Shown one piece after another: positions 1 through 7,552 of a stretch of DNA of 48,045 nucleotides (the stretch's first letter is position 1; the number at the start of each line of letters is the position of its first letter). The translations under genes and the position numbers were made by a program. The notes beneath the pieces were generated by a model. It was not told the DNA's origin. It saw only the letters and a program-made list of their open reading frames with translations, and did no database searches. This stretch comes from Rhodovibrionaceae bacterium (lineage in GTDB: Bacteria > Pseudomonadota > Alphaproteobacteria > Kiloniellales > DSM-21159). The stretch spans positions 1-48,045 of the forward strand of contig JANQMX010000075.1 in assembly GCA_028279885.1 (NCBI GenBank), read 5' to 3'.

Positions 1-275
1 ATGCTTGCTGGCCTCCAATCCCAGCAAGCAGGGTGAATCAGATCACCACCCGATTTGGGAAGGCTTTTTCGATTCGGAAAAACACGGAAAAGCTCTAGGG
101 GCTCCCAAAATCGCAGCGGTGCTTCCAGCTCGTTGCGCTCACGTCGTCGTACCAAAGCCCGTCGATGTTGCGGAAAATTTTTCTTCGCACATGCAGCAAA
201 CTGTGTTTCACTTCAGTAATAAAAAATTCTCATGAGGGGGTGAAACGCTCTTCTGTCCAAAGGGAGAGCTAATCA
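1..275. other. Intergenic region upstream of the amt-like gene
   Basis: No convincing gene is seen here. A 76-codon reading frame covers most of it, but it has no recognisable domain and no ribosome-binding site. The right half (about 170-235) is A/T-rich compared with the surrounding DNA and probably holds the promoter of the ammonium transporter. I could not find a clear sigma-54 -24/-12 element or an NtrC palindrome. A Shine-Dalgarno-like AGGGAG at 261-266 precedes the ATG at 276. Confidence 0.5.
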
Positions 276-1619
276 ATGGAACAGGAAGTGGCTGAGTTGG
301 CGGCGAAAGTCGCCGCGCTCGAGGAGGCAGGCGGTTGGACCACCACGGTCAATATGGAGGTCTTCTACTGGTGGTGCATCGCCTTCATGTTTGTCATTCA
401 CGCCGGTTTTCTCGCCTACGAAATGGGCGCGTCGCGCAAGAAGAACGTGTTGGCGTCAGGCATCAAGAACATCCTGGCCTTCGCGTTCATGATCCCGACC
501 TTCTTCTTTTTCGGCTGGTGGTTCTATCTCGCATCCCCCGGCGGCCTGCCGGACTTCTCGATGGAGACGGGCGGCGTGCCCTGGTCGGACGCCATGGGCC
601 CGAACCTGGCCGATAACGCGACGGGTATCTTCTGGGGGGCCTTCGCGCTCTTCGCCGCGACCACGGCCTCGATTTTCTCGGGCGCGGTCATCGAGCGCAT
701 CAAGCTCTCGGGCTTCCTCATCCTCGCCATCCTGCTCGGCTCGGTGGTCTGGATCATCGGCGCCTCCTGGGCTTGGCACGGCGACGGCTGGCTCTTGACC
801 GAATTCGGCTGGCATGACTTTGGCGCCGCGGGTGCCGTGCACATGATCGCCGGTTTCTTTGCGCTCGGTGTCTTGATCAACCTCGGCCCGCGCATCGGCC
901 GCTTCGCCCCCGACGGCTCCTCGCCGGACGATCTTCTGCCGCACAACGTGCCCATGGCGACCTTCGGCCTGATGCTCCTGATCGTCGGATTCTTCGGCTT
1001 CCTCGGCGGCTGCATCATCTACAACGGCTCGGGTCAGTGGACGACGATCTTCGGCAATCAAACCACGCTCTCGTCGGTCGCCTTCAACACGCTGATGTGT
1101 TTCGGCGGCGGCATCATCGGCGGCTGGCTCGCCACCCGCGATCCCTTCTGGATGATGTCGGGCGCGCTTGCCGGCATCTTCTCGGCGGCCTCGGGCCTCG
1201 ACGTTTACTGGCCGCCCTTGGCCTTCCTGCTCGGCGTTTGCGGCGGCATCATCGCACCGCTGGGCGCCAAGTGGCTGGCCGACAAGTTCAAGATCGACGA
1301 TGCCGTCGGCGCGGTCTCCGTGCACGGCTTCGCCGGCCTGTTCGGCGTTCTGGCCTTCGGTGTCTTCGGCTCCGGCTATCCCAACGGCGACTATCCGGAC
1401 ACCAACTTCATGGGCCAGCTGATCGGTGCGGTGTCCATGCTGCTGCTCGGCTTCGTCCCCGGCTACGTGGTCTCGCTGATCCTCAAGAAGGTCGGCCTGC
1501 TGCGCATTCCGGAGAGTGTCGAGATCATGGGCATGGACCTCGCCAAGGTGCCGACCTTCGCCTATCCGGAGGGCATGGAGACGACGCCGACGGCGGCCAA
1601 GCCCGCGCCGGCGCAATGA
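276..1619 (+). CDS. Ammonium transporter, Amt family (marine-type-like)
   Basis: An inner-membrane channel of the Amt/MEP/Rh family, 447 residues with about 11 hydrophobic segments. The conserved Asp of the recruitment site is visible at D181 (HDFGAAGAVHM). The twin pore histidines are H189, eight residues after it as in E. coli AmtB, and H350 (VSVHGFAG). The first 25 residues form a short charged helix (EVAELAAKVAALEE), and the protein lacks the usual cleaved signal. It recalls the marine ammonium transporter subgroup (TIGR03644) rather than classical AmtB; this is from memory. No glnK/PII gene lies beside it. A gene for a tiny membrane protein follows 48 bp downstream. The start is supported by AGGGAG nine bases upstream. 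Proximity to a betaine-type transporter suggests a role in amine nitrogen acquisition, but the substrate could be ammonium or a methylated amine. Confidence 0.88.
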   Translation: MEQEVAELAAKVAALEEAGGWTTTVNMEVFYWWCIAFMFVIHAGFLAYEMGASRKKNVLASGIKNILAFAFMIPTFFFFGWWFYLASPGGLPDFSMETGGVPWSDAMGPNLADNATGIFWGAFALFAATTASIFSGAVIERIKLSGFLILAILLGSVVWIIGASWAWHGDGWLLTEFGWHDFGAAGAVHMIAGFFALGVLINLGPRIGRFAPDGSSPDDLLPHNVPMATFGLMLLIVGFFGFLGGCIIYNGSGQWTTIFGNQTTLSSVAFNTLMCFGGGIIGGWLATRDPFWMMSGALAGIFSAASGLDVYWPPLAFLLGVCGGIIAPLGAKWLADKFKIDDAVGAVSVHGFAGLFGVLAFGVFGSGYPNGDYPDTNFMGQLIGAVSMLLLGFVPGYVVSLILKKVGLLRIPESVEIMGMDLAKVPTFAYPEGMETTPTAAKPAPAQ

Positions 1620-1667
1620 CGGCCCCTTCGGCAACGACGATCTAACGCAAAGGAAAGGACGAGACTC

Positions 1668-1829
1668 ATGGGCTCACCCATCGACTCTTGGGAGAACGCG
1701 ACAGCGATCTTCACCGGCGCCGGCGGCGCCAGCCCGGTGATCATTCTGCTGCTGGCCGTGGTGGTCTGCTTCGGCGCCATCGCCTACGGCGGCATGAAGG
1801 AAGAAGAGAGCTACAAGAAGCACAAGTAG
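1668..1829 (+). CDS. Small single-pass membrane protein (53 aa) downstream of amt
   Basis: A 53-residue reading frame starting MGSPIDSWENATAIF and ending EESYKKHK. It has an AAGGA-type ribosome-binding site (about 1651-1657) before the ATG. Residues 23-41 form one hydrophobic helix (VIILLLAVVVCFGAIAYGG), followed by a strongly charged, lysine-rich tail. This gives a predicted N-out/C-in topology by the positive-inside rule. It lies between the amt gene and a strong bidirectional terminator, so it is almost certainly co-transcribed with amt. I do not recognise a named family. Inference: it is an accessory or stabilising subunit of the transporter, taking the neighbouring position that PII proteins occupy for classical AmtB. 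Confidence 0.72.
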   Translation: MGSPIDSWENATAIFTGAGGASPVIILLLAVVVCFGAIAYGGMKEEESYKKHK

Positions 1830-1856
1830 GGGCGAACTGCCCACGCTGAACTGGAG

Positions 1857-1890
1857 ACCGGGCCGTCCTGTGCGGCCCGGTTCTTCCTTT
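1857..1890 (+). terminator. Bidirectional intrinsic terminator, amt / lacI-type gene
   Basis: Perfect 9-bp stem ACCGGGCCG (1857-1865) / CGGCCCGGT (1873-1881) with a 7-nt loop, followed by TTCTTCCTTT. It sits between the end of the small membrane protein and the stop codon of the convergent regulator at 1890, so it can serve both transcripts. Confidence 0.85.
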
Positions 1891-2906
1891 CACGCCGGCT
1901 CAACAGCTTTGGTCGATTGCCGCGGGATCAGCTCGGCGGCGAGCAGCACCGGCTCCGGGGGTTCCGCCGTCTCGATCCAGCTCGCCAGCGCTTTGGCGGC
2001 GCGGCTCCCCATCTCCGAGACCTGCAGCCGGACCGATGTCAAAGCCGGTGCGGTGTAAGAGGAGCTCGGCAGGTCTTCCAGGCCCATGACGGAGACCTCG
2101 TCGGGAACGCTGAGGCCGCTCCGCTGTAGCTCGAAGAGCGCCCCCATGGCCAACACGTCCGACAGGCAGAGCAAGGCGCTGTGGCGCGCGCCGCTTTCCA
2201 GGATCTTGGCGACGGCCTGGCAGGCGCCTGCGATTGTAATGTCCGCCTCGTAGAGATCGAGCTGCACGTCGAGGTCCAGCGCCTGCAGGCCGGCGAGGCG
2301 CGCCCGGGTGCGGTCGTTGTTGAAGGCCGGACCGTGCAGCACGGCGATGCGCCGGTGCTTGAGGTCCACGAGATGCCGCAGGGCCATCTGGGCCGCCGCG
2401 CGATTGTCGTAGCCGACCGTCGGCAGGGCATAGGCGGGCTCGTAACAGGAGGTGGCGATGACGGGTATCCGCGTCTTCTGCACCAGCGCCTCGAAGGCTG
2501 GGCTGTGCGCCACGCCGGAGACGATCAAGCCTTCGGCGCCGATGTCGAGCAGGTTGCGCGCCTTTTCGACCTCGATCTCCGGGTCGTTGTTGGTGGTGGC
2601 GACGACGACTGACAGCGCGTGCTGCGCCATCTCGTTCTCGATGGCATCGAGAAAGCGGGCGAAGATCGCGTTGTCCAAGGTGGGAACCAGTGCGCCAATC
2701 ACTCGGGTGCGGCCCGAGTTGATCGCCCGCGCGGCGGCGCTGGGGACGAAGCGCAGCTCGTCGATGGCCGACTGAACCCGGTCGCGGGTCTTCGCCGACA
2801 CGGCCGTCGGCATGTTGAGCACGCGCGACGCGGTGGCGACGGACACCCCTGCCTTGCGGGCCACGTCCCTGAGATTGGCGCGTTTTTTCCGACTCGTCAG
2901 GTCCAT
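1890..2906 (-). CDS. LacI-family transcriptional regulator
   Basis: 338 residues with the classical LacI architecture. An N-terminal helix-turn-helix (LRDVARKAGVSVATASRVLN, residues 12-31) and hinge helix (RFVPSAAARAINSGRT) precede a periplasmic-binding-protein-like effector domain (about 70-330). The domain holds typical strands (VIGALVPTLDNAIFARFLDAI; GYDNRAAAQMALRHLVDL; PDEVSVMGLEDLPSSSY). It is transcribed away from the DUF1989-GcvT/betaine transporter operon. Two palindromes of the LacI operator type lie in the shared intergenic region (2962-2997), so it is very probably the repressor of that operon and perhaps of itself. The effector is unknown; a small N-methylated osmolyte or a downstream metabolite is the natural guess, although LacI proteins mostly sense sugars. 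Confidence 0.93.
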   Translation of the reverse strand: MDLTSRKKRANLRDVARKAGVSVATASRVLNMPTAVSAKTRDRVQSAIDELRFVPSAAARAINSGRTRVIGALVPTLDNAIFARFLDAIENEMAQHALSVVVATTNNDPEIEVEKARNLLDIGAEGLIVSGVAHSPAFEALVQKTRIPVIATSCYEPAYALPTVGYDNRAAAQMALRHLVDLKHRRIAVLHGPAFNNDRTRARLAGLQALDLDVQLDLYEADITIAGACQAVAKILESGARHSALLCLSDVLAMGALFELQRSGLSVPDEVSVMGLEDLPSSSYTAPALTSVRLQVSEMGSRAAKALASWIETAEPPEPVLLAAELIPRQSTKAVEPA

Positions 2907-2953
2907 CGAGGCTCAGGCTAGCGCAGGGAAGCAGGCGTTCATAGATATAGAAT

Positions 2954-2997
2954 TTGACTCTTGTAACTAGTTACATGCAATAATGTAACTAGTTATA
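2954..2997 (+). promoter_or_regulatory. Operon promoter with tandem palindromic LacI-type operators
   Basis: Perfect 14-bp palindrome TGTAACTAGTTACA at 2962-2975. A second copy with one change, TGTAACTAGTTATA, is at 2984-2997. Their centres are 22 bp apart, about two helical turns. A -35-like TTGACT (2954-2959) and a -10-like AATAAT (2979-2984, 19-bp spacer) or GCAATA (2977-2982, 17-bp spacer) bracket the first operator. The second would cover the transcription start. Binding of the divergent LacI-type regulator here would block the promoter of the gene starting at 3017. Confidence 0.75.
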
Positions 2998-3016
2998 TGG
3001 GCCCGTATGCTGAGAA

Positions 3017-5344
3017 ATGTCGCTTTCTGCCCCCATACGCACATTCAGCAACGTCGGCTTTCACGCGGCGCGGCGCAGCTTTGCGGGCTTTCCTGACGCT
3101 AGCCTCTGCCGCAAGAGTCTCGCGCCGCGCGAGGCCATACCAAACGAGCTGAAGCAGGGAGACCTCCTCTCGATCGAGGGTCTGGCCACCGGCGAAAGGC
3201 TCTCGCTTCTCGTCTTCGACGAACGCGGTGCGATCTCGCCCGACCTGCTCGGGCTTGCCGGTGGCTCGGCCATCTCTGTCAGCGACTTCGACAGCGCCGC
3301 CCTGCTCGGTTGGATCGCGGCGCAAGGTGGCGACCCGGCGATGGCGCTGTCGGCGGCAGAGGTCCAAAGCGACGGCGAGATCCTGGTGCTGAAGGCCCAA
3401 GGCGACTGCACGGTCTGGGTCCTTCGCCCGCTCGCCGTTTCAGAGCTGGTCGGCGGCGGTGCGGGCGGACTGGTAACCCTTGCCCACCAGCCGCGTGCGG
3501 CGTCGCCGATCGACCGTCTGCCGCCACCACTCGGCGCGCTGCGCGAGGAATTCACCGTCGACCGTGGCACCGCGCGAGCCTATGCACTGCGCGCCGGTGA
3601 GACGGTGCAGATCATCGACATGGAAGGCCAGCAGTGCTCCGACTTCGTCGCCTTCCGCAGCGCTGACCTGGCGCGTGGCGAAGAAAGCCTGATCGACAGC
3701 ACCGCCACCCGCTCCATGGTGCGGGGCGCCTATCCCGGGCCCGGTCTGTTCGACAAGTTCTACGACCAGGAGATGCGCCCGCTTCTGCGGGTGCTGCAGG
3801 ATACCTGCGGGCGGCATGACACCTTCGGCCTGGCCTGCACCGCCCGCGGCTATGAGGAGCGTGGCTTCCCGGGCCACCTGAACTGCTCCGACAACATCTC
3901 GGGTGCGGCGGCGCCCTACGGCGTCGCCCGGCGCGCCGCCTGGCCGGCGATCAACTTCTTTTGGCGCACCTGGATAGACCCGCACAGCAACCATCTGCTG
4001 ACCGAGGAGTCCCACTCGCGGCCGGGCGACTACGTGGCCATGCGTGCCATGGACGATCTGCTCTGCGTCTCCACGGCCTGCCCCGACGACATCGATCCGA
4101 TCAACGGCTGGAACCCCACCGACATTCACGTGCGCATCTACCAGGCCGATGCGCCGATACGACGCGCCGTCGCGTATCGCGAGAAGGAAGACGCGCCCAT
4201 GGCGATCAGCGAGGACTCCGCCTTTCACGCGCGGCTCGCCCCCTTGACCGAACACTTTGCCCCGGCGCGCGATCTTTGGGCGCCGGTGTCCTTCCCGGCG
4301 GTCGGCACCATCGGGGAATACTGGGCCTGCCGCGAGGCGGTGACCGTTCAAGACATGAGCGGCCTGCGCAAGTACGACGTGATCGGGCCCGACGCCGAGC
4401 GCCTGCTGCAAAAGGCGATGACCCGCGACATCGCCAAGCTGGCGGTCTGGCGCGGCACCTACTGCCTGATGTGCGACGACGCCGGCTCGGTGATCGACGA
4501 CGGCACCCTGTTTCGTCTCGCACCCCAGCTTTTCCGCTGGTGCTGCGGCAGCGAGGAAAGCGGCCGCGCGCTGGTCGCCCTGGCCGACCGGGAGGGCCTG
4601 CAGGTCCGCGTCCATGCCATGCGCAACGCCCTGCCGAACCTCGCTGTGCAGGGGCCGAAGTCGCGCAACCTCCTGCGCAAGATCGTCTTCACCCAGCCGC
4701 ACGTGCCCGCGCTCGATCAGCTCAAGTGGTTCGGGGTGACCGTCGCCCGCCTCGGCGACCGCGAGGGCGTCCCCTTCATGCTGAGCCGCTCGGGCTACAC
4801 CGGCGAGCTGGGCTACGAGCTGTTCTGCGCCAAGTCGGACGCCGTGGCACTATGGGACGCGGTGATGGAGGCGGGTGAAGAGTTTGGCATCACGCCGATG
4901 GGCTCCGCCGCCCTGGAGATCATCCGCATCGAGGCGGGTCTCGCTGCTGCCAACGCCGAGTTCGGGCCGGGCGTGGATGCCCTGGAGGCCGGGCTCGGCT
5001 TCGCGGTCAGCCTCGGCAAGGCCGACTTCATCGGCAAGGCGGCGCTGGAACGCAACGCCGAAGCGCCGCGCCGTGTCCTCAAGGGCCTGCTGCTCGACTG
5101 CGATGACGTCCCGAGCCATGGCGCAACGGTCTATCTCGGCGAGCGGCCGGTGGGCGTCGTCACCTCGGCCACCCGCTCGCCGAGCTTGGAGCGTGCCATC
5201 GCCATGGCGCGGCTCGCCGTCGAGCATGCCGAGACCGGTACGGCGCTTGAGGTCGGCCAGATGGACGGCCGCATGAAGCGCCTGAGCGCCACTGTCACCG
5301 ACATTCCCTTCATCGACCCGCAACGCACGCGGGCCCGAGCCTGA
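3017..5344 (+). CDS. DUF1989-GcvT fusion: putative folate-dependent demethylase
   Basis: 775 residues in two parts. Residues about 175-385 form a DUF1989 (urea-carboxylase-associated) domain with its hallmark segments QQCSDFVAF (205-213), C274, LNCSDN (288-293) and ACPDDIDPINGWNPTDIHV (354-372). The preceding 170 residues look like a degenerate partner barrel. Residues about 405-765 are an aminomethyltransferase/GcvT-type domain with GSVIDDGTLFRL (acidic D494/D495), SGYTGELGYEL and MGSAALEIIRIEAGL, plus the C-terminal barrel. GcvT-type proteins move a methyl or methylene group from an amine or sulfonium compound to tetrahydrofolate. DUF1989 relatives include the two carboxyguanidine deiminase subunits. 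It leads an operon with a betaine-type ABC transporter, so it probably demethylates the imported substrate in the cytoplasm. The start is uncertain, with only a weak ribosome-binding site after the operators; substrate not determined. Confidence 0.85.
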   Translation: MSLSAPIRTFSNVGFHAARRSFAGFPDASLCRKSLAPREAIPNELKQGDLLSIEGLATGERLSLLVFDERGAISPDLLGLAGGSAISVSDFDSAALLGWIAAQGGDPAMALSAAEVQSDGEILVLKAQGDCTVWVLRPLAVSELVGGGAGGLVTLAHQPRAASPIDRLPPPLGALREEFTVDRGTARAYALRAGETVQIIDMEGQQCSDFVAFRSADLARGEESLIDSTATRSMVRGAYPGPGLFDKFYDQEMRPLLRVLQDTCGRHDTFGLACTARGYEERGFPGHLNCSDNISGAAAPYGVARRAAWPAINFFWRTWIDPHSNHLLTEESHSRPGDYVAMRAMDDLLCVSTACPDDIDPINGWNPTDIHVRIYQADAPIRRAVAYREKEDAPMAISEDSAFHARLAPLTEHFAPARDLWAPVSFPAVGTIGEYWACREAVTVQDMSGLRKYDVIGPDAERLLQKAMTRDIAKLAVWRGTYCLMCDDAGSVIDDGTLFRLAPQLFRWCCGSEESGRALVALADREGLQVRVHAMRNALPNLAVQGPKSRNLLRKIVFTQPHVPALDQLKWFGVTVARLGDREGVPFMLSRSGYTGELGYELFCAKSDAVALWDAVMEAGEEFGITPMGSAALEIIRIEAGLAAANAEFGPGVDALEAGLGFAVSLGKADFIGKAALERNAEAPRRVLKGLLLDCDDVPSHGATVYLGERPVGVVTSATRSPSLERAIAMARLAVEHAETGTALEVGQMDGRMKRLSATVTDIPFIDPQRTRARA

Positions 5345-5391
5345 ACGAACCCTGCCTGAACGAACAAAGCAAACGACAGAGGAGGTTGGAT

Positions 5392-6363
5392 ATGAAACAG
5401 ATGAAAACGTTCGCTGCGGCGATGGTCCTGGCGCTCGGCTCGACCGGCGCCATGGCCCAGGAAAAGGTGATGATCGGTGAGCCGAGCTGGCCCGGCGCCA
5501 AGATCATGGCCAACCTGATCGGTCAGATCATCGAGGGACGCCTGGGCGGCGAGGTCGACTATGCACCCGGCGCCAACGCCGTCATCTTCGCCGCCATGGA
5601 CGGCGGCCGCGGCGACATCGACGTGCATCCGGACGTCTGGCTGCCCAACCAGGCGTCTTTCACCGACGAGTATGTCGATCAGAAAGGCACGGTGGCGCTG
5701 AGCTCCGGCTCCTACGAAGGCCGCACCGGCTTCTGCACGCCGACCTACATGGCCGAGCAGCACAACATTAAATCGGTCTTCGATCTCGCCACCCCGATGG
5801 CGCAGGAGCTCTTCGACAGCGACGGCGACGGCATGGGCGAGATTTGGGTCGGCGCCTCCGGCTGGGCCTCCACCAACGTGCACCGGGTCAAGGTTCGCGA
5901 CTACGGCATCGAGACCTTCCTCGAGCCCGGCACCGAGGACGAGACCGTCTTCTACTCCCGCCTCAAGGACGCGGTGGACCAAGAGAAGGGCGTGGTCTTC
6001 TACTGCTACAAGCCGCACTACGTTCACGCGCTCTACGACGTCACCATGATCGAGGAGCCGCCCTACGATCCGGCGCAGTTCACGATGATCCAGCCGGACC
6101 AGGACGCCGACTGGTTCAACAAGTCGAGCATCACCACCGGCGACATCGTCAAGACGGTGACCGTGGCTTATTCGAAGTCGCTTGAGACCCGCAATCCGGC
6201 GGCCGCCTCCTTCCTCAGCAAGATCGACATGGATGCCGACGAGCTCTCGAAGCTGACCTATGCGGTGGTCGTTCAGGGCGAGGAGATCGACAAGGCCGTC
6301 GCCGAGTGGATCGACGCCAACGGCCAGACGGTCGACGGCTGGCTCGGCCTCACCGTCAACTAA
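5392..6363 (+). CDS. Glycine betaine/choline-type ABC transporter, substrate-binding protein
   Basis: Periplasmic OpuAC/ProX-type binding protein of 323 residues. The N-terminus is a signal peptide ending at AMA-QEK. The mature part matches the family in its opening (MIGEPSWPGAKIMANLIGQII), in GDIDVHPDVWLPNQ and in VVFYCYKPHYV. Aromatic residues that build the quaternary-ammonium cage in this family are plentiful (W, Y and F in those segments). I chose ATG 5392 over a TTG six bases upstream because AGAGGAGG (5378-5385) sits at the right distance. It lies 47 bp behind the DUF1989-GcvT gene and before its ATPase, as part of one operon. The ligand is predicted to be glycine betaine, proline betaine, choline or a related methylated amine. 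Confidence 0.9.
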   Translation: MKQMKTFAAAMVLALGSTGAMAQEKVMIGEPSWPGAKIMANLIGQIIEGRLGGEVDYAPGANAVIFAAMDGGRGDIDVHPDVWLPNQASFTDEYVDQKGTVALSSGSYEGRTGFCTPTYMAEQHNIKSVFDLATPMAQELFDSDGDGMGEIWVGASGWASTNVHRVKVRDYGIETFLEPGTEDETVFYSRLKDAVDQEKGVVFYCYKPHYVHALYDVTMIEEPPYDPAQFTMIQPDQDADWFNKSSITTGDIVKTVTVAYSKSLETRNPAAASFLSKIDMDADELSKLTYAVVVQGEEIDKAVAEWIDANGQTVDGWLGLTVN

Positions 6364-6480
6364 GCGCTGGCAGCTGAGCGTCGGCCACTGAGTGGCGTCC
6401 ACTGAAAGGTCGCCACTCCTCCTTTTCCATCTGATTGACGTCGCGGCGGCTCAGCCGCCGCGGCGCACCGCGAGGCGATC

Positions 6481-7530
6481 ATGGACCAAGACATCGCGAT
6501 CGATGCGCGTGGCGTTTGGAAGATCTTCGGCGAACGGGCGCAAGAGGCGCTGGCGGCCATTCATTCGGAGGGCTTGGGCAAGCCCGAGGTGCTGACCCGC
6601 TTCAACTGTGTGGTCGGCGTCGCCGATGCCTCCTTTCAGATCGAACGCGGCGAGCTGTTTTGCGTCATGGGGCTCTCAGGCTCCGGCAAGTCGACCCTGG
6701 TGCGCCACGTCAATCGCCTGTTGGAGCCCACAGCCGGTCAGATCCTGATCGGCGACGAGGACGTCATGGGCCTGTCGGACGAGGGCTTGCGCAAGTTGCG
6801 CAACCACCGGGTCGCCATGGTGTTTCAGAACTTCGGCCTGATGCCCCATCGGACGGTGCGCGACAACGTCGCCATGCCGCTGGAAATCCGCGGCACCGGC
6901 AAGGCGCGCCGCTGGGAGGAGGCCGACCGCGTGCTCGCGATGGTCGAGCTGACCGGTTGGGAGGACAAGTACGCCCACGAGCTCTCCGGCGGCATGCAAC
7001 AGCGCGTCGGCCTGGCCCGCGCCATCGCCTCCGATCCCGAGATCCTGCTGATGGACGAGCCCTTCTCGGCGCTCGACCCGCTGATTCGCAAGCAGCTCCA
7101 GGACCAGTTCATGGAGCTGTCGCGGGCGCTCAAGAAGACCACCATGTTCATCACCCACGATCTCGACGAGGCCATTCGCATCGGCCACCGCATTGCCATC
7201 ATGAAGGACGGCCGCATCGTTCAGATCGGCACGCCGGAGGAGATCATCCTCAATCCGGCCGACGACTATGTCGCCGACTTCGTCGCCGGCATCTCCAAGC
7301 TGAAGATGATCTTCGCGCACGCGGTGATGAAGCCGGTCGAGGAGTTCGAAGCGACCCACGGCAAGCTGCCCGACGACGCCCATGAAGCGCATCCGGAGAT
7401 GGACCTGAGCGCCTTGATGGACCTCTGCGTCGACGGCCACGGCGTGGTTGCCGTCACCGACGGCGGCAAGACGGTGGGTGTGATCAACCGCGTGGGGCTG
7501 ATCCGCGCCATTCAGGAAAGCCAGGCCTAG
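6481..7530 (+). CDS. Glycine betaine/proline ABC transporter ATPase with CBS-like tail
   Basis: OpuAA/ProV-type ATPase of 349 residues. Walker A is GLSGSGKST (64-72), the ABC signature LSGGMQQR (168-175), and Walker B ILLMDEP (188-194) followed by FSALD and the H-loop FITHDLDEA. The N-terminal 45 residues (VWKIFGERAQEALAAI) are the family-specific leader. The C-terminal 70 residues contain a single CBS-like module (ALMDLCVDGHGVVAVTDGGKTVGVINRVGLI), which senses ionic strength in OpuA systems. Together with the binding protein and permease it makes an osmolyte importer. It starts 117 bp after the binding-protein gene and is 22 bp from the permease gene. Confidence 0.93.
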   Translation: MDQDIAIDARGVWKIFGERAQEALAAIHSEGLGKPEVLTRFNCVVGVADASFQIERGELFCVMGLSGSGKSTLVRHVNRLLEPTAGQILIGDEDVMGLSDEGLRKLRNHRVAMVFQNFGLMPHRTVRDNVAMPLEIRGTGKARRWEEADRVLAMVELTGWEDKYAHELSGGMQQRVGLARAIASDPEILLMDEPFSALDPLIRKQLQDQFMELSRALKKTTMFITHDLDEAIRIGHRIAIMKDGRIVQIGTPEEIILNPADDYVADFVAGISKLKMIFAHAVMKPVEEFEATHGKLPDDAHEAHPEMDLSALMDLCVDGHGVVAVTDGGKTVGVINRVGLIRAIQESQA

Positions 7531-7552
7531 AGCGGCACGAGAGGACCGAGAG

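Noticed and set aside
5-235. 76-codon reading frame upstream of the ammonium transporter
   Set aside because: No ribosome-binding site, no recognisable domain and a composition unlike protein; it lies in the probable promoter region.
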